Shown one piece after another: positions 1 to 10,700 of a DNA stretch of 64,000 nucleotides. Source of the DNA: Combretum micranthum (Eukaryota; Streptophyta; Magnoliopsida; Myrtales; Combretaceae); the NCBI GenBank assembly GCA_024138025.1, contig JAMXBD010000641.1, forward strand, positions 310,001-374,000, read 5' to 3'. The notes below the pieces were generated by a model that had not been told where the DNA came from, did no database searches, and saw only the letters and a program-made list of their open reading frames with translations. The position numbers were made by a program, and so were the translations under genes. Numbering within the stretch: the stretch's first letter is position 1; every line of letters begins with the position of its first letter.

Positions 1-22
1 GAAAAAAGAAGAAGAGAATAGT

Positions 23-33
23 AATATATATAC

Positions 34-75
<42 letters not shown>
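23..75. repeat. AT/GA compound microsatellite
   Basis: An (AT)n run passes directly into a (GA)n run. This is an ordinary plant compound simple repeat. Confidence 0.95.
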
Positions 76-2330
76 TATACATGGGGAATGCAGTAAAAGC
101 TCATGTTAAGAAAAGTTAATAGTTAATTTCCTTTCATTATCAATCCTGATTTTCCTTTCTCCTTTGATTACTCTCTCTTTAATTAGCTTTCCTTATTATA
201 ACATTAAAATCTTATAGCACTATCCTTCATTATTTTCATTTGATGATATTTAATTGCCTTTCATTTTTATTACTTCTCTTCAACCCTTTTACTGAATGGG
301 AATATAATATATGGTATGTATTAATTATTTTTATTCAAGTTAATAAATCAATTCAGCTATATAACGTCTATTCAATTATAGTTAGGGCTCACACAATTCA
401 ACATTTGAATATGGTCGGACCTATTTCTCAATGGAATTTTTCTTTTGAATTTTTTTTTTTGCTATTACAATGAGAGAGAAAAGATTTAAACTGGCTACCT
501 AGGGTTAAAACCATCATATTTGAATTTCCTTCCATTAATGTATCATAATTTTATTCCTTAAATCAACCAAATGAGATACATTACATATGATACCCCAAGA
601 AGAATGGCCAATGAATTATTTTATTAGTTAGTTTATGTTTTTAAACCAAAGATCGTTATTTTTATTCTTATTTTCAAAGGTATTGTTTTGATACTATTTA
701 TACCGTTTTAATCCATTAATTGTAGCCAATCTAACATATAAATACCAAGGTTTTTATGTATCAAATTGATATATAAAATGTCTATCAATTATTATTAAAC
801 TAAGACTCGTGTATGCTAGCATTGTATATCGACTGTAGATCTAGACTAAATTATGAATAAACAACAAAACAAAATATATAGAGTTATCATTTGGTATGAA
901 AATTACCTTTATATGCATCTTTTTCAATTTAGGTTATGAGTAGTATTTAAACCAACTAATGTATTACGAATAAGTCATATTTAGATGGGACTAAGAGTGA
1001 AAATTGAAAAAAATTTATAGGAAGTTAGGATAAAGATTAGATAGTTAACGTTATTCTAGATTCTAATAAGATTGGAACTAAATGCAAATAGATATTAGGA
1101 TTGAAGAAGATGGTAAACATAGATCTAACAAATATTTTTTACTTCAAGCTAAGATAGATTAATGCATACAATATTTAGGCATCTCAATTTTTTCAGGTCA
1201 AGTGCCAAAATTTACCTATAAACCAAAATATATCATTAACTAGACTGAGACTAGAATTGGAGGAGATGGTTAACATATATCAACTAATAATTTCTACTTT
1301 GAGTTATGATAAATCCATGAATATTATATGTGAGCATCTCAACTTTTTTAGATCAAGTACCTATATTTATCTATAAGTCAAAATATATCATTCATGTAAT
1401 ACATGAGTATCTTATTTTGTTAGCCAAGTGAGTTGGTTATGTGAAGTGAAGTTGCTTTTGATGTAAAAATAGAACATTCATAGTATATGTTCCACACATT
1501 GACACTAGGATCAAGCACCCTGTCACTATTGCTTTTTTCATTTTTGGTTGTCTAATCACAATAGTAATCGTGGATCCATATATTGTATTTTTTATCCGGC
1601 TTAGTAGTGAAGTAGTAGGTTGTTTGTATCTTATATTTTTGATCGGCTCTTATGTAGTCGAACATTTGCTCCACATATCTCATAAAAAAAATGTTAATCG
1701 GACGAATTGTCAAAGTATAATTACATGTAAGTAGTAATTTTGCTAATTTTTATTGATAAAAAATTAAAACCGTGATCTACTAAATCACATTTTTAGATTA
1801 AGGATAGAAATTAAAGGCTAAACCACATAAAGTTTTAATCCGAATAATAAAATCACCTCATATTAGATTTATCAAAGGATCTAATAATCAAAAACAGCAA
1901 ATAGATTAATTTACAGATAGATTATTACTAAAACGAACATACACATAATATATCATACGTGACGTTTTTTAATTAGATTAATGCAATATATAAGGTTAAT
2001 CTCAATATTGTATAAAAGTTAACAGAATCTACCAACCATTAGAGTAATTTTTGAGTGGTACTGTTTGATTGAAAATGTTGAAAGGAAAGCATACAAAGTT
2101 ATTATGATCTATGAAATAAAATTACCGTACACTCACCTACCAAAAATTGGAACTATACAAGGTATGATAAATACTGAAATATTGTGTTATTGTGATGTGT
2201 CAGAAAAGTCTCCGCATCATCCTCTTCCCCTAAGCCCCGGGGAAGGACAAAAGTGGAAAGTTAAGACCAAATATGAGATATGTGTGCCCAAAATGTATTA
2301 TATTATATTCATTTAGATCGCCTTCCTTTT
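76..2330. other. AT-rich region upstream of MED12
   Basis: No gene, RNA or complete element is recognised here; ORFs are short and look like chance. The last few hundred bases should hold the MED12 promoter. An AT-rich stretch (TATTATATTATA-like, about 2296-2310) lies just before the GC-richer, pyrimidine-rich leader, but I cannot fix a transcription start from sequence alone. Confidence 0.5.
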
Positions 2331-2805
2331 CCTTTAATCTAAGCACAGGAACCAACACAACATCAAACACCAAGGAATAGAGAGAGAAGCCAGCACCACC
2401 CCGTCGTCATCATCAGCTCAGAAAAAAGGAGAAGACTTCAAAACCCTCAAAGAAAAAAGACACCCCCCGAGAAGTCTCTTGTACTTCTATCTCTTCTCTT
2501 TCTCTCTCCTCCTGTCTTTCTCTACTCGCCAACCCTTCGTGTTCTTGTTGTCTATCTCCGATTCGGTTGGATTTTCGGCGGATTCTGTTCAATTTCTTCG
2601 TGTATCTATCCGGGTTTGAAGGTTTTTTAACTTATTACGAAACTGCCATCGGAAACCCTAGTACGCAATATCTATTCAAGTCCTGGTCTTTTTGTTTGAC
2701 TGTATTGAAACTTTATTAAATTCGATTCTTTGTCTGAAACCCTAGGCTTCACGGGAACGTTTTTCAGGTCTGGGTGGTTGCTCGTGTTAGATTCAATGTG
2801 CTAGG
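2331..2805 (+). other. MED12: MED12 5' UTR exon (predicted)
   Basis: Composition changes here to the CT-rich, less AT-rich sequence typical of plant leaders, with long TCTCTT tracts at about 2480-2525. It ends at a strong donor (AGG|GTAAGT, intron starting at 2806). A TTTTCAG at 2761-2766 could be an acceptor, so the leader may hold a further small intron. The start coordinate is a guess from composition; the donor is the better supported edge. Confidence 0.5.
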
Positions 2806-4514
2806 GTAAGTTCGAGTGTCTTATGTGTATGATTTTTCGTTAATTTCATGGATTTTTTGAATAGTCGAGTTGACTGAATCTTTTAGTATCCATTTTTGTA
2901 CTTTGAGCTTGTTTTTAGCTGATTTGAATGCTCATTATGGTGGGAAAAATTTGAACTTTTGTTTGTGATCTGTTAGATCATAGTAATTTGATGGATTAGG
3001 TTATGGTTTTTTCTTTCGTTGTTTCTTTTTAGTTGTTGTTAACTTTTCAGTTCTGCAATTATTTACATGAAAGCTGTGATAATTGTAGCTCAATAAATGT
3101 TTATTGTACTGGTTGAAGCTCGTTGGTTAAGTTGAAAAAAATAGGAGATGGTGAATGGATCAAAGAAGAAGCTCACGGTCATTCTATTTAATAATCTACT
3201 TGTTTGGAAGGGATTGTTGTGAAGTTCGGGTACCCTTTTTTTTTTTTTTGTGTTTTGGTGGGTTGGGGTTGGGGGGGGTGGTGTGGTTCAACAATCCTTT
3301 CTTCTTGTCTGTGCATTTTATTATACAGGGAGAAACTAGGAACTGCTTATAAGCTACTGTTCTCAAATGAGATGTGAAGGAACTCTTTCATACTGAGTTA
3401 CTGTGCCTATGAGTTCATTAGTTTTTTATGGTCATGTGCATGCACGATTGGAGTGATCATAGGATGGGTGAGCTCCTGAAAAAATTCGCCAAATGACAAC
3501 AATACGAACATATTATGCTGAGGCAAAGAATAGGTTGATATTTTCAAAGTTCTGGCTGTGACTTCAAATGCTTTCTGATATGCTTGTAACGATTCCATTG
3601 AAGATGGGTAGCTCTTAAAAGAGGCAAATCTGTTTCTTTGAAACAGATCAGTGGGTCAGTAGACTGGGATATGTGCGTTTATGCGAAGAAAGTTTAAATT
3701 TACTGTAAATGTCGAGCTTCAAAGGAAGTGACGGGAGAGGTGGAAGAAAACTATGGGGGAAATCGTCTTGACTTGGTAATTATTTGAGATATTTGGGGTG
3801 AATTTGCTGTATCACATCTTTCATCTGTAGCTTTGCTGTATACCCTGTCTCTAAAGTAGCATCAAGGTGGTTTGTTTTCATAAAAGAGAAAGGCTGGAGA
3901 AAAGCTTTGGAGGACAAAGTGCCAATTCATGAAACTAAAAATTTTGTGGATTCTTGTGCTAGTACATATCTATTATTTTGGCCCAAAATTTCTACGACTG
4001 GATATATTTATGTATGGTATACGTAATTTACTAATGGAAAGCTTCTTAATGGTGCCATGATTTTGTGTTGTTGGACTTGTCCAGTATCCTGCTTCGAAAA
4101 CCTTTGATCTTTTGGCAAGCTATGGATGCTCTTTTTTATCTAGAATTTACAATGATGTGCAGAAGTGACTGTAAGATGCTATGAAAATGTGCATTTATGG
4201 AAATTGAAATTATCTTTTGTGCCAACTGGTATTTATTGGTGGAAGTATGTATTATATGCTTTTTACCCCTTGAAAAGTTATTTTAGGTTCTATGAAACAA
4301 GCTGCATGCATACTTACGCTCGGTTTGACTGCTTGAGTCCATGTTTGAATAAATGCCCTTGGAATGTCTAAAAACCGCAGAAGTCCTTTAGATGCAAATT
4401 TGTGCAGAGCTTTTACTTTCATGCTCATATGATTTTCATATGCTATCTCTTGCGATGTTAAACCTTCAGTTGTGATGCTAGTTTAGTTGATTGACATGTT
4501 AACTATTTCTGCAG
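2806..4514 (+). other. MED12: MED12 5' UTR intron (predicted)
   Basis: Bounded by GTAAGT at 2806 and CTGCAG at 4509-4514, T-rich, with no reading frame resembling MED12. A long leader intron is common in plant housekeeping regulators. No transposon is recognised inside. Confidence 0.5.
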
Positions 4515-4545
4515 ACATTTTGGCTTTCACAAATCTCTGTATTCG

Positions 4546-4572
4546 ATGATCACGGCAGTATGCCGGTTGTAA
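4546..4572 (+). promoter_or_regulatory. upstream ORF 1 in the MED12 leader
   Basis: In the predicted last leader exon (4515-4581) an ATG at 4546 opens an 8-codon frame that ends at TAA 4570-4572, nine bases before the MED12 ATG. Upstream ORFs of this kind usually lower initiation at the main start. That effect is inferred from family behaviour, not shown here. Confidence 0.5.
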
Positions 4573-4613
4573 TTGGGAGAGATGCAAAGGGTTCATGCTG
4601 GAAACTGCACTAG
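4560..4613 (+). promoter_or_regulatory. upstream ORF 2 overlapping the MED12 start
   Basis: An ATG at 4560 opens a 17-codon frame that runs through the MED12 ATG (4582) in another frame and stops at TAG 4611-4613. Ribosomes starting here would bypass the main start. The main start is still favoured because the protein from 4582 opens with MQR-HAGNCTSAV, matching the conserved N-terminus of plant MED12. Confidence 0.5.
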
Positions 4614-4706
4614 TGCAGTAAGTAACAGTGGCATTGGTGGGGCATCAGCAAGGGATACTGCCCGAGCTGAATCGTCTGCATTATCTGCAAACTATCTCAG
4701 TTCTAG
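4582..4706 (+). CDS. MED12: MED12 coding exon 1
   Basis: Residues 1-41 plus two bases. It starts MQRVHAGNCTSAVSNSGIGG, the conserved plant MED12 N-terminus, and ends TCTAG|GTAAAT (phase 2). Confidence 0.93.
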
Positions 4707-7700
4707 GTAAATAAAGCAATTCATAACTGACCTTTGAACCCTCCCACCTCCACATCAACATATTCGTATGGCAATTCATTAATTCATGATTGTTTTTTAT
4801 TTTGTATCATCATTGGTGCAGTTTGTTGAACAAATTTAAGCTTAATAAAGAATCTCCTGGATTTCCCAATTCATTGTATTGTTTTACTGTTCACAGTTGA
4901 TATTTTCACATCGTCTGGAATTACCAATGAAAGAAAGGTCCAGTTACTGAAAAAGAAATTCTTGCCTGGTTCATCCAACACCCCCCACCCCCCCCTTTCC
5001 TAAGAAAATAAAATTTTGTGTTGAATTTCTCTGTACCTCGTTTGTTGTAATCTGAAAAGAAAAACCACATAATTAGGGTTTGTTTGGTTAGCTTTTTCCG
5101 ACAAATACATACACTTTTTTAAAATTTTTTTCTAACAAATTATTTATTAAGAAATAGATATAGATAAAAGAAAGTTGATAGTTCTCATGAAAATATCAAA
5201 TAGATAAAATATAAATATAAATTGAACATATTTACACATATCGTTTTGATATAGATATAGATGAAAAACAGACCATCCAAATAGACCCTAGTTTTAATGA
5301 GGAGACATGATTGGGCACTTTCTTCTTTTTGGTGCTGCCTCTTTTGGGCATCCTGTTTAGGAGGAGGTTATTGAGTTATCCATTGTTTTGACTTAAATTT
5401 GGGTACTATTTGCATTTGCTTCAGTTACTATTTGAGGAAGCCCACTTAGAGATACAATTACTAAAAATATATCCGACTGAATGCCTTACTTTCTGCTCTA
5501 TGTGGGCTACTCTTATAACAACTTTTGTGACATAAGTACCACTACTAATAGGCACTTAAAAAGTTTGCATTAGAAACTCTTAGCCACTAGCTAAAAAATA
5601 TCTTCCACACAGTAAACCATAAGTACAGAAGATATACACAAGTGAATAATCTGAGGCTTCGCTATGCCCTTGGAGGATGGCAAGCCTAACCTGTGGTGTT
5701 GTATCAGTACCAACCTCATGAAGAATGTTCCTGTGTTTGAGGACAAAGGCAGGAAAATGAGCTAAAATGAAGATGTGTCCATCCAAGTCAAATTATAAAG
5801 GGTCATACTTTGTCATTGAACCAGTGCTTGGAAAACTTTCGATGCATCCTTGACTAAATACCAATGTCCAAGATTGCTGACTGGCAATTGTTCAAATAAA
5901 TCTTCACCCAGAGAAAGGTCACCAGATAGATTAGATGCAACCAGAAAGAGCCATGGGGTATTTAAGCGATCAGACATGAAATATGGGGTGTGTCTGCACC
6001 CATCTAGAAGCTTCAATGTGCATGCATAACTTCCAATATGCTAAAGATTTGAAATGTGCCATGCTAGCAAGCTGAAACCCTCTTTGCAGGGTTGGCTGTA
6101 AAAGCCAAAAGATTTCAATCTTCAACCCTAAACTGCGCCTGTCTTTGATGGCCATTGGCACTTTCACAGTGCTTGCTGTGCCTCCAACTTGTGCCTTATG
6201 TGTGCAAAGAGAATTACATGAAGCTGCAACCGTCACTTCTTTATCAACAAAGGAAGGCAGAGATGGAGAGGCACGGCTATAGATGATCTGAAATGGTGTC
6301 ATCTTGATTGATGAAGGAAGAAAGTTCTATATGAGTGCCAATGGAATCTAAGTTGCCTGCGGAATCTGAGTTATCCCACTTGTTCGGGTGATTTGATGCA
6401 AAGCAAATACCATTAATGGCATCCATTAAGAATTTTTCTTCGCCATCTGAATCTAGATGGTCAAAAATGCTAAAATGAATCTTAGTGCCTTCTGGTTAGA
6501 ATAATTCATGCCAATAAATACTCCCTAACAAGGGATACCTGTCACTATTGTGCAGTATCTTATGCAACAGAATCATCTTCTCTATAAAAATTTTAACCAC
6601 CTTTTTCCTTATATGAGGATGCTTTGACAACAGAATGTCTTTTTGGAAAGTGATCAACAGCCACTTAAACATCTGTCTTAGACTTTGGTAGACATGGAAT
6701 GGAATTGTATTTAAATATCGTTACAAAAATAGCATCCAAATTGGCAAAGGACACAACAAAGTTGCTGGAGACAATATTTGGTACTTCTGCCATTGACAGA
6801 TGGCACAAGTAGCCACATAGCTCTCCACATCATGCTTCAATCTGGTCCAATACACATTAGCTGCAATTTGTCTATATGTTTTAAAAAATCTGGTAGGTCC
6901 CCAATTGGTGTAGCTTGGAATTCATGCAAAGATGTAGATGCGCACTTAAAGCAAGCACAATCAGTCTACTGTTATAGGTAGTAGATCATTGACCAAATGA
7001 AAATCATTGGCACATGATTTCTCTTCTTCCAACAATTCAACCTTAAAAGATAAAAATGGGTCTTACATCATAGCCTAAGGAATCTCCTTCTTACATCATA
7101 GCCTAAGGAATCTCCTTTAGGTCTATCTAGACAGGATCTGATAGATCAGCGTACTCTTAAGTCATTATGCATTTGAGACAGAGCATTAGTTGCCTTGTTG
7201 TCACTACTACATTTATATAGTATTTTAGTGTCATACACGATAACTTCAATGACCTCTTTTGTTGGTCAGGAGTGGTTATCCTCTGATGCAACCTAACATA
7301 AGCTTGTTTGGTAAGAATTCACAAGAAATCTTTAACTGAGAAGATAAGACTACTAAATAATAAATTGCAAGAACTAGAGACATTAGCTCTTTTTTATAAG
7401 TAGATTTAGTCATTATCTTGTTTGCTAACTCCTTACTAAAGTAAGCAATGAGCTGATTATTATGCATTATGACAGTACCCATAACATGCATTATTTCTTT
7501 TGATCAAGAAGGCTCCCTTTCCTGCCTAGCTATTATGCCATCAGCCTTTTTTTTTTTTCAGAAGTAATGGGCCTATTTTGCAATAGAACAACACCTATAC
7601 CATACTCGAGTGTCACACTGTATTGAGTATGAAAAGTCAGGCATTGCAAGGATCAGTGCCTGAATCAACGCTTGCTGTAACTACGTGAAGTGACAACAGC

Positions 7701-10700
7701 TTCTGATCAATGGAAGCCTCTTTCCTTAATGAATAGTTATTGCCCTAGCTAATTGCTATAGTCTTTGATGAATTTTCGATGATAGTCTGGCAAGCTAAAA
7801 ATATCACCTTGCTTTCTTTATCATAGTTGTGTAGGCCACTCAAGAGCGCTCTTCACTTTGCTAGGGTTCGTACCCTTTTAGCTGAAATTATATGGCCTGA
7901 GTACTCTCATATTAGTCTTTGGCAAAAAGCATATTACTTCTTGTTGGTCAAAAATTGATACTCAAAAAATACAATTACAAAGTCTCTTAAATGTGGTTCA
8001 AATAACACATTCGTCACAATTTGAAATGTGGCCTAGGTATTAGTAAGCCCATGGGGCATTACAAGAAAGTTGTAGTGCCCTAAATACGCCTTAAATATGG
8101 TCTTTGAATTGTCTTCATGGGCTACTAGAATTTGATGAAATCCAGCTCTTAAATCAATTCTTAGAAGATACCTAGTTTTATGTATTCCATGTGATAGCTC
8201 GTCTATTATCACTGTATTTGAAAATGAGCTATGCTAGTCCTTATGATTCCTGCTGTTAACATTTCTTGCACCATTTTTTTTTACCCAATTTTTTTCTGTA
8301 CATGAGCATGCCATGGGATTGAACAATGATTGGCTCTGGACCCATTTTGAAGGCAACCCTATGATCCATGGGTTGAGAAGGGGGCAACCCAAACTTTTCC
8401 TTAGTGGCATAATAAAATTAATTCAATAAGTTTGACTTTTTAAGATGCAGTGAAAGTAATATTCAATTGTAATTGCTTAACTAATGGTTTAGAAATAATG
8501 TTCTGGCTTGCACCATTTTCTACAAAATATAGTGATTGAATGAGTAGAGAGTAACTTAAGACAAGTGATGATAACGCAATTTCCCCACTTTTGTGATCCT
8601 CCAGCTCACTCTTTTATGGTGTTGGTGCACCACCCTTCACTTCTTTTTGTTCTTCCACCTTGATGTCTGGATCTTCCTCCAAGATAGTGAGTTGCAGAGA
8701 TTTTTTTAGGACATTTATACTATGAAGTAAATAGTTGAGTGCATTTGAAGCAAAGCCCCTTATTCTTCTTTTGCAAAAAGTTTGCATATGAAAAGTTGTT
8801 TTTGTCTCTTTGGGCCATGTGTTACATAATAAATATAATAGCTTATGCCATATCTATAAGCTTAAGCTTTTAGATCAGATAGTTGTGGTATTAACCTTAA
8901 TATGGTATCGGAGTAGGAGGTCAAGAGTTTGAATGCCTGCGTACTCGTTTCAAGCTCATTAAAATGAAGTGGTCCACTTGATGGGCCTTAGTCAAAATCA
9001 AAGTCTTGGCTCACAAGTGAGGGGAGTGTTACATAATAAATATAATATCCCATATTATATTTACAAGCTTTAACTTTTAGATCAGATTGTTGTGGTACTA
9101 ACTTTAACAAAGACTTTCAACCATAGGGTTTTCTTTTTCTACAGATCTAGATAGAGCATCCTTGTTCAACTGATAATCTCCCATAGAATTACCGTTTTTG
9201 TTCTAGAGTAATTTCCCCCCCTTAACCCTTGATGAAATAAAAGAAGAGGGAGTCTAATGTGATGAGACTACTTGATTAGAAGAAGTTCACCTTGAACATA
9301 ATTCCAACTATCAACTCAACAAAGAAAAGGAGATACAAAAATTGCCATGATTCAACACCTTTTCTACATCGAAAGAGATTTCCATGAGTCAAGCATGTAT
9401 GTGCAGAGTAAGCTTCATGATTGTATTGGTTAATAGGGAAATTATGGATAGCGTAATAGTGAAAAGACTAACTTAAGCATATTGCTCATTTGAATATTAA
9501 GATGATTTACATGATCATATTGCTCATTCACATACTATCTCCAAATATGACATGTTAGGTTTAAGATAACCCTAACTACAAACTCCTCTAGAAGTCTCTA
9601 GATGCAGCACAAACAACATATATAATGAACTATGCCAACTGAGCCAACCAACTTGCTAGCTGGGCATCAAAATATCTACAACAATACAATAGATCAACAT
9701 ATCTGGTATGTACTAATGGCCAGCTACAAATAACTCTAAAGCTCAGCTCTTGTTCAATGCATCAATGGTAATACACATGGCAAGGTTGTATCATACCACC
9801 CCAGTTTGAAAAGGTCCTCCTCTTGTGTTGATTATGAAATCAACTACAGCTAGCCCACACCGATGTTGTATCACTCATTTTGAAGCCTACTTTCATCTTG
9901 AAGACCACCAATATAATAGCTTTGACAAGACTAGAGCTCGAGAAAGTAAAGCCTGAAAATCCTTAATGAACTATTCAGCCATGGAGGTCTGCTGTAAGGT
10001 TGGAAGCCTGAAAGGGATTTGTAGTTGAATTTCTACTGTCAACATCAACTCATGTGTAAGTGTCTCCCTGTCTAGGTTTAGAAGTCTCCTTTTCAACATC
10101 CAAAGCTAATGCTCTAGTCTTTATATAGTGGCGTTTTCCTCTCATGCCCAAATATTGTTCTGTCACGGCCATCTAATTGGCAAGATCACAGCTGTCAAAC
10201 ATAGGAAGAATGAATTTTTTTAATAGGAAAAGTGATTTAAGTGGCATTGGTTTGCTATTCCTTATCAATTTTATTTCCCTGCGATTGAATTTATCAGATT
10301 GCTATCAAAAGTTCGGACATCCACTCTGTGCATTGTTGATGGAAGAAGACTTACCTTTCTGACGTGATATGCGAGTGCCTCTTTGGTTGTCCCATAAGTC
10401 TTGCAGCACAGTGTTGATAAAATCACACCATCTAATGACTTAGAATCGCGATCCACAGTTGAAATTTGATGTTGAAGTTCTAACAAACTTTGATGAGCTG
10501 CTTCAGTAAAATCATCCCTCGTCTTCTTCCTTCCCCCCCCCAAAACCCAACCCAACCCACACGCACGCGCACAGAAAAAAAAAAAAAAAAGGAGAAGAAA
10601 AGAAAAAAAAAAAAAATTATAAAGTTTTTTTGCAAGTTAACTCCAATTGGTATCGCACGAGTTCGTTTAGGGCAGCAAAAAGGTAATTTTCATTGATTAT

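Larger units (their letters stand above)
8820..9109 (+). mobile_element. TRIM (miniature LTR retrotransposon), complete
   Basis: Two 83-bp direct repeats (8820-8902 and 9027-9109) both begin TGTTACATAATAAATATAA; the second ends AACA and the first ends AATA. Directly after the first repeat comes TGGTATCGGAGTAGG (8903 on), a near match to the initiator-Met tRNA primer site TGGTATCAGAGC. Directly before the second is the purine tract GTGAGGGGAG. It has no coding capacity, and the whole is 290 bp. A clean 5-bp target duplication is not visible. Confidence 0.88.

Noticed and set aside
240..473. Short hydrophobic open frame upstream of MED12
   Set aside because: AT-rich chance frame with no conserved motif or codon bias.
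8903..8940. tRNA-like segment (TGGTATCGGAG...GAGTTTGAATGCC)
   Set aside because: It is the TRIM primer binding site and following sequence; no cloverleaf arms can be formed.
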